This document shows positions 47,456-58,453 of a DNA stretch of 64,000 bases, one piece after another (within the stretch, counting starts at the first letter, position 1; every line of letters begins with the position of its first letter). Made by a program: the position numbers and the translations under genes. This DNA comes from Metridium senile. Lineage: Eukaryota > Cnidaria > Anthozoa > Actiniaria > Metridiidae. The stretch lies in contig OX459105.1 in assembly GCA_949775045.1 (NCBI GenBank), positions 7,743,240 through 7,807,239 on the forward strand. Direction: 5' to 3'. Under the pieces are notes generated by a model, which worked only from the letters and a program-made list of their open reading frames with translations, was not told where the DNA came from and made no database searches.

Positions 47456-47598
47456 GCGATTAGTTTAACTCAGGCTAGTTAAGACATGGAATTTCGCTTG
47501 GCAGATAATAGCGATTTTTTTTTTACCTTAAATAGTTTAACTTTATGAGCAAGTATGATATGAATATTCTTTTGCTTTCATGAATACTTCATGAATAC

Positions 47599-47981
47599 AT
47601 TGAACTTTACATTTTCAAATTTATTTTTTTTCCGCGACTATCAAGGTGTCACGTGACCTATAACGTCATAATTTAGTTTTTTCCAAATGGGCCAATGGGT
47701 AAAAAAGGCAACGAAACAATATTTGCTATTTTAGTATCGTATTAATGTTTTCTACATAGACTGCCTTCATCGCTTGTACTCTTTTTATTATTTTAGTAGA
47801 TATGGGCAAAAATATGAGGTAATATGAGATAAGTTGTAGAAAACACACAAATTATACAATACTAAAACAGCAAAAAATGTTTTGTTTTCTTGCTTCCCCA
47901 TTGGCCCATTTGGAAAAAACTAAATTATGACGTCATAGGTCACGTGCCATTTTTATAGTCTCGTAAAATGTAAAGTTCAAT
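47599..47981. mobile_element. Foldback MITE with TCACGTGACC arms
   Basis: Ends ATTGAACTTTACATTTT and inverse; arms include AAATGGGCCAATGGG and its inverse. Confidence 0.65.
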
Positions 47982-48056
47982 GAAATATTCCATAAAACAA
48001 AAAATGTTCATTGTGTTCATAATAATAATAATAATAATGATAATTTTACTTAAGTT

Positions 48057-48165
48057 AAAACAGTTTAAGGCAATTTATATTTTGAACCAAAATTCCTTGC
48101 CTTATTCTCAGGCTAGTTAAGGCAAGGAATTTTGGTTCAAAATATAAATTGCCTTAAACTGTTTT
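48057..48165. repeat. Perfect hairpin, 48-bp stem
   Basis: AAAACAGTTTAAGGCAATTT...CCTTGCCTTA and its exact inverse surround TTCTCAGGCTAGT. Confidence 0.85.
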
Positions 48166-48258
48166 AAGGCATTCCCATTTGGGAATTCATTGATAAGTAA
48201 CAGTTAAAAACACTCGGAGAACTGAGTGATGAATATTTCATCTGCTCAAGGGTGTTAA

Positions 48259-48928
48259 GGCCTGGGTCAGACGCCATTTTAGCCAAAATCACTAATTCTA
48301 ATTTTTCAACCGTTGCTTTAAAAATGTTGTCATGTAACTTGACCAAATGATTAGTTTTAATGAGTTTTTGCAATTTTTGCTTGTTGAATGGCATTTGGGT
48401 GGTCACGTGACCATACATGAGGTTTAGTATTAATCAGATATTCAATGCAAAATGGGGTGAATAGAGAAACAAATTAAAACGATTAAAACTATGTCATTAG
48501 AGGACTTTTATAAATAGCTTTCGACGTAGGCTTAGATTGGTTGTCCATCATTGGTTCTTTAGGAGATATTTGGCAAAAAAGGTCACGTGACCAGACTATT
48601 TTTTTACAAATATCCATATATCTCCCCATTGTTCAGATGAAGTCGTCCAATCCAAGCCTACGTTGAAAGCTATTTATGAAGGTCCTCTAATGACATAGTT
48701 TTAATCGTTTTATTTTGTTTCTCTATTTACCCCATTTTGCATTGAATATTTGATAAATACTAAACCTCATGTATGGTCACGTGACCACCCAAATGCCATT
48801 CAACAAGCAAAAATTGCAAAAACTCATTAAAACTAAACATTTGGTCAAGTTACATGACAACATTTTTAAAGCAACGGTTGAAAAATTAGAATTAGTGATT
48901 TTGGCTAAAATGGCGTCTGACCCAGGCC
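48259..48928. mobile_element. TTAA-flanked foldback transposon (670 bp)
   Basis: Ends GGCCTGGGTCAGACGCCATT and inverse, TTAA at 48255-48258 and 48929-48932. Arms of about 330 bp cover the whole element and meet at about 48595. The flanks CTCAAGGGTG/CACCCTTGAG also pair, so the true ends may lie 10 bp further out. Confidence 0.75.
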
Positions 48929-49232
48929 TTAACACCCTTGAGTGAGTCCAACATTTTCGCTGGTCTTCTCCTGAAGCAGCTCTTACAACTGTTGTGAAAT
49001 CTTTGGAGCTTAGAAAATAGAAAATAATTGTTTTGTGAAAATGAAATATGAATATGAATATGAAAGGGTGAATACAAAACAAAAAACATTCATCATATGT
49101 GTGGTAAAACAATTAGTAAATCACTCAATTAAACATTTTTTTTATTATATACTTTCAACAACTTAAAAGTTCCCCCAAACCTCCTTAAATTAATGTAAAA
49201 AGTAAAGCATCTTTCTGCAGCTCGTGGTTCTG

Positions 49233-49276
49233 TGATATATTCACCTTGGACTGCGCCCTCGGTGAATATATCACAT
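49233..49276. repeat. TGATATATTCACC hairpin
   Basis: 13-bp perfect stem around a 17-nt GC-rich loop. The following 49280-49640 holds nothing recognisable. Confidence 0.5.
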
Positions 49277-49642
49277 AACCCCTAGCCTCGCTTCAGGCTG
49301 ATAACTCTTACTTACTTCAAAAACTTACTTCAAGAAAACAAACGTCAAGCAAATTAAAGACCGGTAATGTATATTGAAATCGAGCAGTATTGAAGATCAG
49401 ACTTTTATCTAAACATGTAAATATGTTAACGAGCCTAATTCAACATATTTCCAGCTTAAAAACCTGCATTCTCTTCCGTCTACTTTTGAATAAGTTTAAG
49501 TGCAAGACATAAGTAATACATATACACATGGGATTTTCAATTACGTATAAGAATTCTAATACTTCGAAGTTGAGGTGTCTGCAAGTAGTTTCTGTTGGCC
49601 CACACTTTTCCTTTCTGAATTCTCTATTTTCTAAGCCCAATG

Positions 49643-50060
49643 AATCTGTATTTTACAAGAGTCTTGATAAATTTTGAATAATGTTTCAGAGTTTCTATAG
49701 CAACGTTTTTTCATAAATATCTTTTAATTTTGGGCTATAGCGACAAACCAATAACTGTGCTATAAATGAGCGCCGTATAGCACACAAAATGGGAAAGTTC
49801 GAAGCAAAGTTCTTTGTTTGATATTGGTATATACAAATTGAAATGTTTTCGTGCATGATTTATTCGAAATTGTCTTATTTAGTGTGCTACATGGAGATTT
49901 TTATAAGTGCATTTATTTGTCTCTATCCGCCCAAAATTAAATTATATTTCAGAAATACCTTCGTACAGACATTTTGTTTGGCCGTTATTATGGAAACTCT
50001 GATCAATGTAACGAGATCTTTCAAAATTTTCATCTAATTTTCATCTAATCTCTTGTAAAA
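49643..50060. repeat. Foldback related to the 25442-28888 ends
   Basis: Shares GTTTCTATAGCAACG, ACCAATAACTGTGCTATAAA and AAATGTTTTCGTG.ATGATTTATTC with the arms of that element, at lower similarity. Confidence 0.5.
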
Positions 50061-50339
50061 CTTTAGTAATATGCATGTAGCAGCAGACTCAATTCAACAA
50101 TAAAAGCTACAAGGAGAACTCCTTAAGAAGGCTCGGGTCAGTATTTTTCGCGCTCACCCAGCGACGTTTGAAAGGCCGTAGTTCCCGCGTCAGAAGGTAT
50201 TTTGACAAGATTTTTTAACACATGTCTACATATAGAATAAAGTTTTTTAAAAAGTTATTTTTAATAAAATCGATAATATTTTAGCCGACAAATAATAACG
50301 CCGCCGAATTTCTATGTAACCTATTTTGGGGAAAAATCG

Positions 50340-52600
50340 ACCTAAACTTTAAAAACCACATAGCCTACTTTAAAGCTGTTACCTAGGTCAACAATCTGGC
50401 AAAGTTTAAAAAAAATTCATCTCGCCGATTTGGAATAAAAACGGGTCATTTTTTTTTTCCTAGCAAAAATTCATTGTTTTATAATATTTACCGATAACAA
50501 CAGACTTTGAAGTAATATTTCAAAAACGAGTACGAGTGTTTCATAAGGGTTTCTAAACACGATAAAACATTTGAAAGCACGAGGCCGTAGGTCGAGTGCT
50601 TTTATTGTTTTTGAGTGTTTGGAAACCCTAATGAAACACGAAGCACGATCTTTTGGAATTACTTCTCAGTCGAATAAATAATTCATTATGCAGGAATGTG
50701 GCTAGTTCTTTATAATATAATAGGTCACTCATTATGTTGCCTGGGATTATGAGAGTTATTTTGAATTACTCTCGTGCGGAATTTATTGGATTTCGAAATA
50801 CTGTAGGGTTTATAAGGTGTGTTACGAGGTTCTTACTTAAAAAATAATGTAAAAATAATGATAATGTAAATTAGGTTGAAAGGTTAAGGGAATAAAGGAT
50901 AGTAAGGTAGGTAGGTAACTAGGGAATACTATTTCTTTTCAGATTTCCCACAACTATGTAGATTTAGAAATATTTTCATCACTAGTGTTGAAAATATTTC
51001 AAACACCGGTCAACCTATATTCGTGTTTCATCGGGGTTTCAAACCCATGCACGTGGTACAAATGGTGTGCTCACATTGGTTGATTAGCTCATGAATTATT
51101 AATGAGTTTGAGAAGAGATAAATCAAAATTCTTCCAGCCAGGTATTAACAGCACATTTGTCTATATTGTCTGTGAATTTCAAATAATTTAGTCCACGGGA
51201 TTTCTTTTGGGAAAGGATACAAATTGGCAAAAGTTTGTCAGTTTTTGTGCAAAACTTACTTCTTTACTTCTGAGCACGCTAACGAAAAAATCTGAGATAA
51301 ATTTTTTTTATTTTTTAGCTATCAAAAATTCACCATATTTTCAAGTGCGCCTCTTAATTTTATAGTGATTGAAATATTTTGAGGCGGTCAAATAAAATTC
51401 TGAACGTGGGTATATTTGCCTTCGCTTTGCAGCGGCCGGTTTGTTTTTATTTTCGAGTTATACATGATTAGCATGCTTTAGCTTTTTTATTACCAACGTT
51501 CAGAATTTTATTTGACCGCCTCAAAATATTTCAATCACTATAAAATTTAGATGCGCACTTTAGATGCGCACTTGAAAAACTTTTGATAGCTAAAAAATAA
51601 AAAAAAGTTATCTCATTTTTTCGTTAGCGTGCTCAGAAGTAAAAATTAGAAGTTTTGCACAAAAACTGACAAACTTTTGCCGATTTATATCCTTTCCCAA
51701 AAAACATCCCGTAGACTAAATTTGTTGAAATTCACAGACAATGTAGAAAAATGTCCTGTTAATACCTGGCTGGAAGGATTTTGATTTACCTTTTCAAAGT
51801 CCGTTGTTATCGGTAAATATAATAAAACAATGATCTTTTGCACTGAAAAAAATTGTCCATTGTTATTCAAAATCGGTGAGATGAATTTTTTTTTAAACTT
51901 TGCCAGATTGTTGACCTAGGTAACAGCTTTATAGTCAAACAAGCTCACGCGTTGACCCCTAGAGTCGATTAATGATTTGAATATTTGATTGTCTATTTCA
52001 TTTTTCAGTTGAATTTTGCATCGTCGAAAACGAAGAGTGCAAAATTCAAATCAAATTTAAATTCAATATTCGAATTTTGATTGGTTAATGATTAACACAG
52101 GGAGACCAAGAAAGCTTGGCGGCTAGGAATCTTTTCCTTGTTTACGTGCCAGGAAGGCATTTATCGAATACTCGAATACTTCGAAAAGATATCGTTTTAC
52201 TAAGCAATAGTTGTTTGTCTAACAAAGACATTTGATTCCTTTAATCGACAATATCTAACTGGGAGTCTAGAAGACACTAGAAGAAGAAAAGACAAGGAGT
52301 TTCCGAACGATAACATTTGTCAAGTGATTGAAATTGAAGCTCCAAAACTCCAGCGTTCATAGTCATCAAATTTGAGAGAGACTTCTTTTCCAAGGTTTTT
52401 AACCACCTTTTTTTTATCTGATTTATTTTATCTAATCACAAGTCGAATTTCGAACTGATTCTTTGTTGGAATATTGCAATATTCGGTTAATCCCATTCGC
52501 ACAAATAAAACGAATAATCGACTAATGACTTGATTAATCGACTCTAGCGAGACAACGCGTGAGCTTGTTTGACTGTAAAGTAGGCTGGTTTTTTTGCAAA
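50340..52600. mobile_element. Large foldback element with two nested insertions
   Basis: Left arm 50340-50507 plus 51117-51430 pairs with right arm 51470-51931 plus the sequence after 52577 (GATAACAACAGACTTTGA with TCAAAGTCCGTTGTTATC; CAGCCAGGTATTAACAG with its inverse). 50508-51116 is an insertion in the left arm and itself contains a foldback (GAGTGTTTCATAAGGGTTTC at about 50530). 51932-52575 interrupts the right arm. Confidence 0.65.
51932..52575. mobile_element. Tc1/mariner-like MITE at TA (644 bp)
   Basis: Ends TAGTCAAACAAGCTCACGCG and its inverse CAAGCTTGTTTGACTG-type; the right end has the CAGT start typical of Tc1/mariner elements. TA at 51930-51931 and 52576-52577. The uninterrupted counterpart is at 50365-50380 in the opposite arm. 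Confidence 0.8.
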
Positions 52601-53014
52601 TTACGATTTTTTTTGTTTCTTTTCTAAAACAGTAGGTTTTAGACATATCGTAACCATTCGTTTATTGAAGATGTAGTTCCAGATTGTAAACCCTTTGATA
52701 TGAAATTTTTTTCATTTTGTTGGTCAAGTGACTTTAAGGCAGCAAAAACGGTTTTTTGAAAACGGGGTACATTTGTCCTTTTCCAATCAAGCTGAAATTC
52801 GCATGGTTTTTAATCGAAGGCATATGACACCGCCTTTTAATCGTGTCTATCTTCATGGAACAAAAAGATATTAAGTGCAAAATAGGTCACGTGACCTTTT
52901 TTCTAAAATAACTCACCAGGCCTTAACACACCTGAGAAGCATGTACCCCTTCTTCGAATAATGTCTTCTGGAAGGGTTGAAGGGTGTTGCAGTTGTAATG
53001 AAGATCCATTACTT

Positions 53015-53236
53015 ATTGGTTTTTCGCAATCACCTCAAATTCAAAAGATATTTAAGAAAAATCATTTTACAAAAAAGTTGTTTATAGTTGCTATGGAAAC
53101 TTTGATTTAGCATTAATGAAACATCATTCGAAACTTTCATCCAAGACTGTCATTTGGTAAAAAATTCACATTCATGGGGCGAAGTTGCGAATTGAAAAAT
53201 GGATGTGTGCGCCATTTAAAACTACCTCGAGCCACC
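53015..53236. mobile_element. Solitary end of the 25442-28888 family
   Basis: Matches the terminal 220 bp of 28670-28888, ending CCTCGAGCCACC followed by TTAA (53237-53240). Confidence 0.75.
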
Positions 53237-53305
53237 TTAAATGCATCGAAACTCCTTCATTGTTGTTCTTACTTTATCTTCCAAGGGCAGTCTCGCCGAG
53301 AATAA

Positions 53306-53637
53306 TTATGGGTGCAAGAATGGGTGCAAGCCATAAATGGCGTTTCGAAGAAAAACAACATTCCACTAAAAGAGAAAATACGAGTGGCGGTAAGTAAACT
53401 AACCTATACAAATAAATTTATCAATTTATCTGACAGTGGGATATTAAATAACTTTTTTCAAATAATTTGGATATTTCTTTCTTGATTTGGGCTTGCCTAA
53501 AGGCATGAAGATCACTCGTTAAATACCCAACCATAAAACACATCAAAATGTCTATGAAGAATTATATATTTTCTTCTTATAGGATGATGACTATCCCAAC
53601 ATGAATGCTGACGTCTTATCGCCTTTCGAAGATGGAG
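53306..53637 (+). CDS. Two candidate exons of an unknown gene
   Basis: Exon-like 53306-53389 (WVQAINGVSKKNNIPLKEK...RVA) ends in phase 0 at donor GCG|GTAAGT. 53583-53637 begins after TTTTCTTCTTATAG and reads DDDYPNMNADVLSPFEDG to donor GTACAC. Only this phase keeps the second exon open. The start of the first exon is not defined, and an alternative ATG frame (53308) would break exon 2. Family not recognised. Confidence 0.45.
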
Positions 53638-53781
53638 GTACACTAACTACGACAATATGGTCAATAAATACTTCAAATTAAGATCAATGCAAAAGAAATA
53701 TAAATAATTACTAAGATAAAAATAACATCCATTTCATTTGTGAGATAAGAAAAGTCTTATTGCTTTAAACTTTTGCTTTGA

Positions 53782-53854
53782 ACTGGGACCATTTAAAATA
53801 CACCTATTTGAAACATAATGATGTTTCAAATAGGTGTATATTAAATGGTCCCAG
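53782..53854. mobile_element. Near-perfect 73-bp hairpin with CACCTATTT core
   Basis: ACTGGGACCATTTAAAATAC... pairs with its inverse around a few bases. The inner part equals the CACCTATTT TIR of 16856 and 29266, as if only two ends remained. Confidence 0.7.
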
Positions 53855-54321
53855 CTATATCCTTGAGGAGTACAAAATCAAAGCAATATTCAACGATATA
53901 ATTGATACAATTTGGTGAAATTGCATAAAATCGTGTGGTTGTATGAGTAAGAAGTTTGTTATCTTACACCTTGCACATTTTATAACCAATCGAATGAGTG
54001 AGTAAAACAAGTGTGTAAAACAGTCATACTTCACAATGAATTAACGAGGGAACTTAAACTTCATTACACAGGTGTGACTACGCTTCGAATACTTCTCATC
54101 TACGCTTACAACGCAAACAACATTTACTTAGCGTTAACTACGCCTACTGAAGTAGGCTTTCGTTGTTTAAGCAGTAACCATGGATAGTACGCCTACAACT
54201 ACAACTACACAAAGTTGTAAGCGTGGTAAGCATTGTATGGGTGGTAAGTGTTAACAAACGTAGTTAACGCTTAATTGAGCGAAGTTTAATACATAAACAA
54301 CGTAGTATACTACACTGTACT

Positions 54322-54944
54322 TACCCTGGATGCCAGAGGTTTGAGAAGTTTTTACGATTTAAAGTAGTTTCGAGGACTATTTTCAATGTATTTTGTTTGT
54401 TTGGTAGAGTATCGTTCCACAAACCTCTGGCCACTCGAGACATCTGCAACGGACGGTGTTTGTTTCACGTCATTTCCTGTCAAACCGGTTTATAGTTCCA
54501 CATTTGCATGTGTCAACGATTTTCCTTATCCAGTTCGCAAAACTGAGAATACATCTCTTCTCTTAATAAAATAGTAAATTGCTTCCTCCTGCACATAATT
54601 TAGCTCCCGTATTTCTGTGTATTTTGATGCTAGCTCGAACTGTATAGCGTTGTGAAATATACCATTGTAATTGTAATTGTAAAAACCGGTTTAGCACAAC
54701 ATGCGTCATAATCTGCATTTAGGGCCAATCAAAAATGACCTTTGGTGGTTCCTATGGCGATCAAATGACTAGCCAATCAGGAAGCGGATAAATTTTTTCC
54801 GGAAAGCCGGAAAAATTTGATTCGAGTGGCCAGAGGGGCTCATCGCTCCGCGACTCGATCATCGTCGCTTCGCGACTCAATAACTCGTCGCTTCGCGACT
54901 CGTATTATTTCCCTATAAAAGAAAGCCCCTCTGGAACCAGGGTA
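54322..54944. mobile_element. TACCCTGG-ended element, 9-bp target duplication (623 bp)
   Basis: Ends TACCCTGG.TGCCAGAGG and CCTCTGGAACCAGGGTA; CACTGTACT at 54313-54321 and 54945-54953. Uninterrupted targets exist at about 57095 and 61955. Nine-bp duplications are typical of Mutator-like elements. It contains repeated TCGCTTCGCGACTC units near the right end; no transposase. Confidence 0.88.
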
Positions 54945-55239
54945 CACTGTACTACGTTGTTTATGTACATTTTTACACTCTATAAGTATTACACTCCACG
55001 CTAACGCCTAGAAAGAGTGGTAAGCGTTGTTAGCGTATAAGGCGTATTAAGCTAAGAGAGCGTAGTGAGAGCTGTAAATGTACTCAATAAAATGAAGCAA
55101 ATGAAGAAAGGGAAAGGATTGATAGCTGAAGGACACGAAGGATATACACTGCATTACCTTTTTAATTTTTCGATTCTTTGCTATTTGATTAGTCCGTAGT
55201 GCTCGTAGTGATTGAAGTGAAGCTCTTAGTTGTAAATGA

Positions 55240-55900
55240 GATGACTTTATTTGGATGCTCCAGCTTGGAAATAGAATCATCCCTGATAAAGAGACATCTT
55301 CCTAGCTATACTATCTGTCGCAGTCTGATTTTCTGAGTTAGTTAATAGTAAACTTATAAAGTTATAGTTCTTACTGTAATGTAAACAGTGCTATTGACTA
55401 TTAGTGAACGTAAATAAAGCTCCTTCGTTGAAAGTCAATTTTTCATTATGTGTTAGCAATTAGAGACTATATTTTGGCACATTTCTAAAGCTAAAGAAGA
55501 TTATAAGTCAACTTTTTGAACGGCCAGTTATACACACAGCCAATGCTTGCAATATGCCATTCTAAACTAGCTTATCACATAACTGTATTCGAGAATTGAT
55601 CACACTATTCAGCGCTTATCACATGCATGTAATATTACTAAAAACGTACAATTTCGACAAGTTATTGAATATAATACTTACTGAATAGCCAAGATTGGGC
55701 TGCCTTTAGAATTGTATGTAAACAGCAATTTACTTTTAATAGAAACGACTAGTAATTAATTTGTTATTGCAAATTGAAGTCCACGTACGGGAGTCGATCG
55801 TTTGAATTCATATGCCTACTCTATCTAAACGAATAAATCATATCTTCTTTACAAAAATAGAAATGAAAAATCTTAACAATTTTGATGAAAAAGATGTCTA
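55240..55900. repeat. Copy of the GACTTTATTTGGATGCTCCA repeat
   Basis: Colinear with 42488-43200 and with parts of 57540-57960 and 62400-62820, with small deletions. Preceded by a diverged copy of the 57050-57500 sequence interrupted at 54322. Confidence 0.8.
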
Positions 55901-56165
55901 ATGCATGTTTTAATTCCTGGAAGCGTTCTCTAAATGCGTAATAAGGAGTATTCAAAGCATTTTTATACCTGAAGTCAATTGCCGACAAGATTTATATTTA
56001 ATTGTAAATAAACGCTAAACGTTTGTTTTGTTAGCCTAAATAGTATCTAATCACCCTTTCCTAAAAAAAAAAGTAGCAAGCGTAGAATGTGTAGTAGGCG
56101 TAGTAGCCCGTTGCAAGCGTAGTTTCCGTTGTAAGCAAAGAATGCATCAAAAGCATAGAGAAACG

Positions 56166-56320
56166 CAGTCCGCAGTCCACAGTCCACAGTCAATAGACCG
56201 CAGTCCACAGTACACTTTTTCCATTCGGCAGTCCGCAGTCTTCAGTCCGCAGACTGCAGTCCGCAGTCCTCAGTCAGCAGTCCGTAGTACGCAGTACGCA
56301 GTCCGCAGTCCTCAGTCGAT
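56166..56320. repeat. CAGTCCGCAGTCC minisatellite
   Basis: Degenerate 7- to 14-bp units. A second block lies at 60240-60295, followed in both places by TCGATGGTA...GATAATTGATAATTGCTGCG. Confidence 0.9.
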
Positions 56321-56399
56321 GGTATTGTCGAAGGTCGATAATTGATAATTGCTGCGAGCAGCAACACTAATTGGGGTTCCTGTTTTCGATATACCAGTA

Positions 56400-56590
56400 A
56401 AGTTCTCGAATATTGAAAGTTCTGCCATTGCCCAAGAGCAAACTGATCCCTTGGACCCTAGAGCAATGCCTAGAAATATCAGAGCTGTCTGATAATTTAT
56501 AAGTATTTTATTTGGAAAAAACTACCTAACTACCTAACTACCTACCAGAATTCACTGGAGCAAAGGATGGGTGTTTTAAAAGTCGTTTAA
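56400..56590. repeat. 160-bp satellite, first units
   Basis: Unit hallmarks AAACTGATC.CTTGG, TGTCTAGAAATAT and ACCCAGAAT.CACTGGA; continues into the duplicated segment. Confidence 0.8.
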
Positions 56591-58453
56591 AAAAATGATT
56601 TTTTTTCGTCTCAAACTGATCGCTTGGTCCCCGAGAGCAGTGTCTAGAAATATTAGAGCTGTCTGATAAATTCTAGGAATTTTGTTTAGAAAAAAACTAC
56701 CTATTTTACCCAGAATCCACTGGAAGCAAGCATGGGTGTGTTAAAAGTCGTTTAAAAAAATGTTTTTTTTCGGCTCAAATTGATTGCTTGGTCCCCAAGA
56801 GCAATGTCTAGAAATATATTAGCTGCCTGATAAATTGTAGGGATTTTGTTTAGATAAAACTGCCTATTTTACCCAGAATGCATGATGATTTTTTTTCGGC
56901 CCAAACTGATCGCTTGGTCCCCGAGAGCATTGTCTAGAAATATTTTAGCTGTCTGATAAATTCTAGGGATTTTAATAAGAAAAAACTGCCATTTTTAACT
57001 CAGAATTCACTGGAGGCAAGAATGGGTGTGTTAAAAGTCGCTTTAAAAACGCTTCATTAAGCGAAGTTTATTACATAAACAACGTAGTAAACTACACTGT
57101 ACTACGTTGTTTATGTACATTTTGTAAACGGTGTTTGCAATAAGTTCACCTATGGGGTGAATATGATGCTAATTCAATATTCACATCATCTTCACTAAAT
57201 GTGAATGTAATGTGAAAAAGTTATTCAACGTTATTCACTTAATGGTGTGAATACGTAGTGAAGATCATATTCGCGTTGGTGTGAATATGATGGAATGTGG
57301 TTGAATATGATATTCACAGCATATTCACTACACATTCTCACTGCTGTGAATCCAATTTTTCGTCCAGTGGTTGTTATCGTATAAGGCGTAGTAAGCGAAG
57401 AGGGCGTAGTGAGTAATGTAAATGTACTCAAGGGGACTTAAGGCAAATAAAATGAAGCAAGTCAAGAAAGGGAAAGGATTGATAGCTAAAGCACACGAAG
57501 GACATACACTGCATTACAGTGCTCGTAGTGATTGTAGTGAAGCTCTTAATTAATTGTAAATGAGATGAGTTTATTTGGATTTTCCAGCTTGGAAATAGAA
57601 TCATCCCTGATAAAGAGACATCTTCCTAGCTGTACTATCTGTCGCAGTCTTATTTTCTGAGTTAGTGAATAGTAAACTTATAAAATTATAATTCTTACAT
57701 TTGTTTATGAAATTTTGCAAAAAACTGTAATGTAAACAGTGCTATTGACTATTAGTGAACCTAAATAAAGCTCCTTTGTTGAAAGCCAATTTTTCAATAT
57801 GTTTTAGCAATTAGAGACTATATTTTGGCAATTTTTTGAACGGCCAATTATACACATGCACAGCCAATGCTTGCAATATGCCCGAATATGGAATATTTGA
57901 AATGCAATTCTAAACTAGCTTATCACATAACTGTATTCGAGATTCGATCACACTATGCATCAAAAGCGCATTTGTTAGCATAACAAACCTTGTAAGTTCA
58001 ATAGTGAAATAAGCATAGTGTAAGTGTAGCTTAGCCGTGTTAAGAGCGAAGTGAGCAACGAATGGCGCAGTAAGAGTAGTGAACGTAGTGTTCTAAGCGT
58101 AAAAACTACTTCATACGCTTTGTTACATTTGCAGCACTCTAATGGAACAAGCGTAAAGAGTAATGCAAATGTAACAAAGCGTATGCTTATATATGTTTTA
58201 TACGCTTGCATTGTATGCTTAATTTTTGTGGTGACTACATAGTTGTAAATGTAAAATGCAAACTAAGCAAAACTAGGCAAAACGTACTAGGCATAGGGTT
58301 AATTAAAATCGGTAGTTGCTAAATAGTGATTGATAATTATCTGATAATGAAATAATGAAATATATTATCAGTGTAGTTAGCGTACTTGTCACAAGCATTT
58401 ATAATACCCTGTACAAAATTACTTGATTCTGATTGGACGAGAGGAGTAGAATC
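56591..58453. repeat. Segmental duplication, copy 1
   Basis: About 1.87 kb repeated directly at 61455-63325, nearly identical throughout. Contains three to four satellite units, a GTGAATATGA-rich foldback (57120-57350) and the GACTTTATTTGGAT repeat. Confidence 0.9.

Noticed and set aside
53860..53920. Third exon (YILEEYKIKAIFNDIIDTIW) of the 53.3-kb gene
   Set aside because: Its phase does not match the preceding donor and the acceptor lies in the hairpin 53782-53854.
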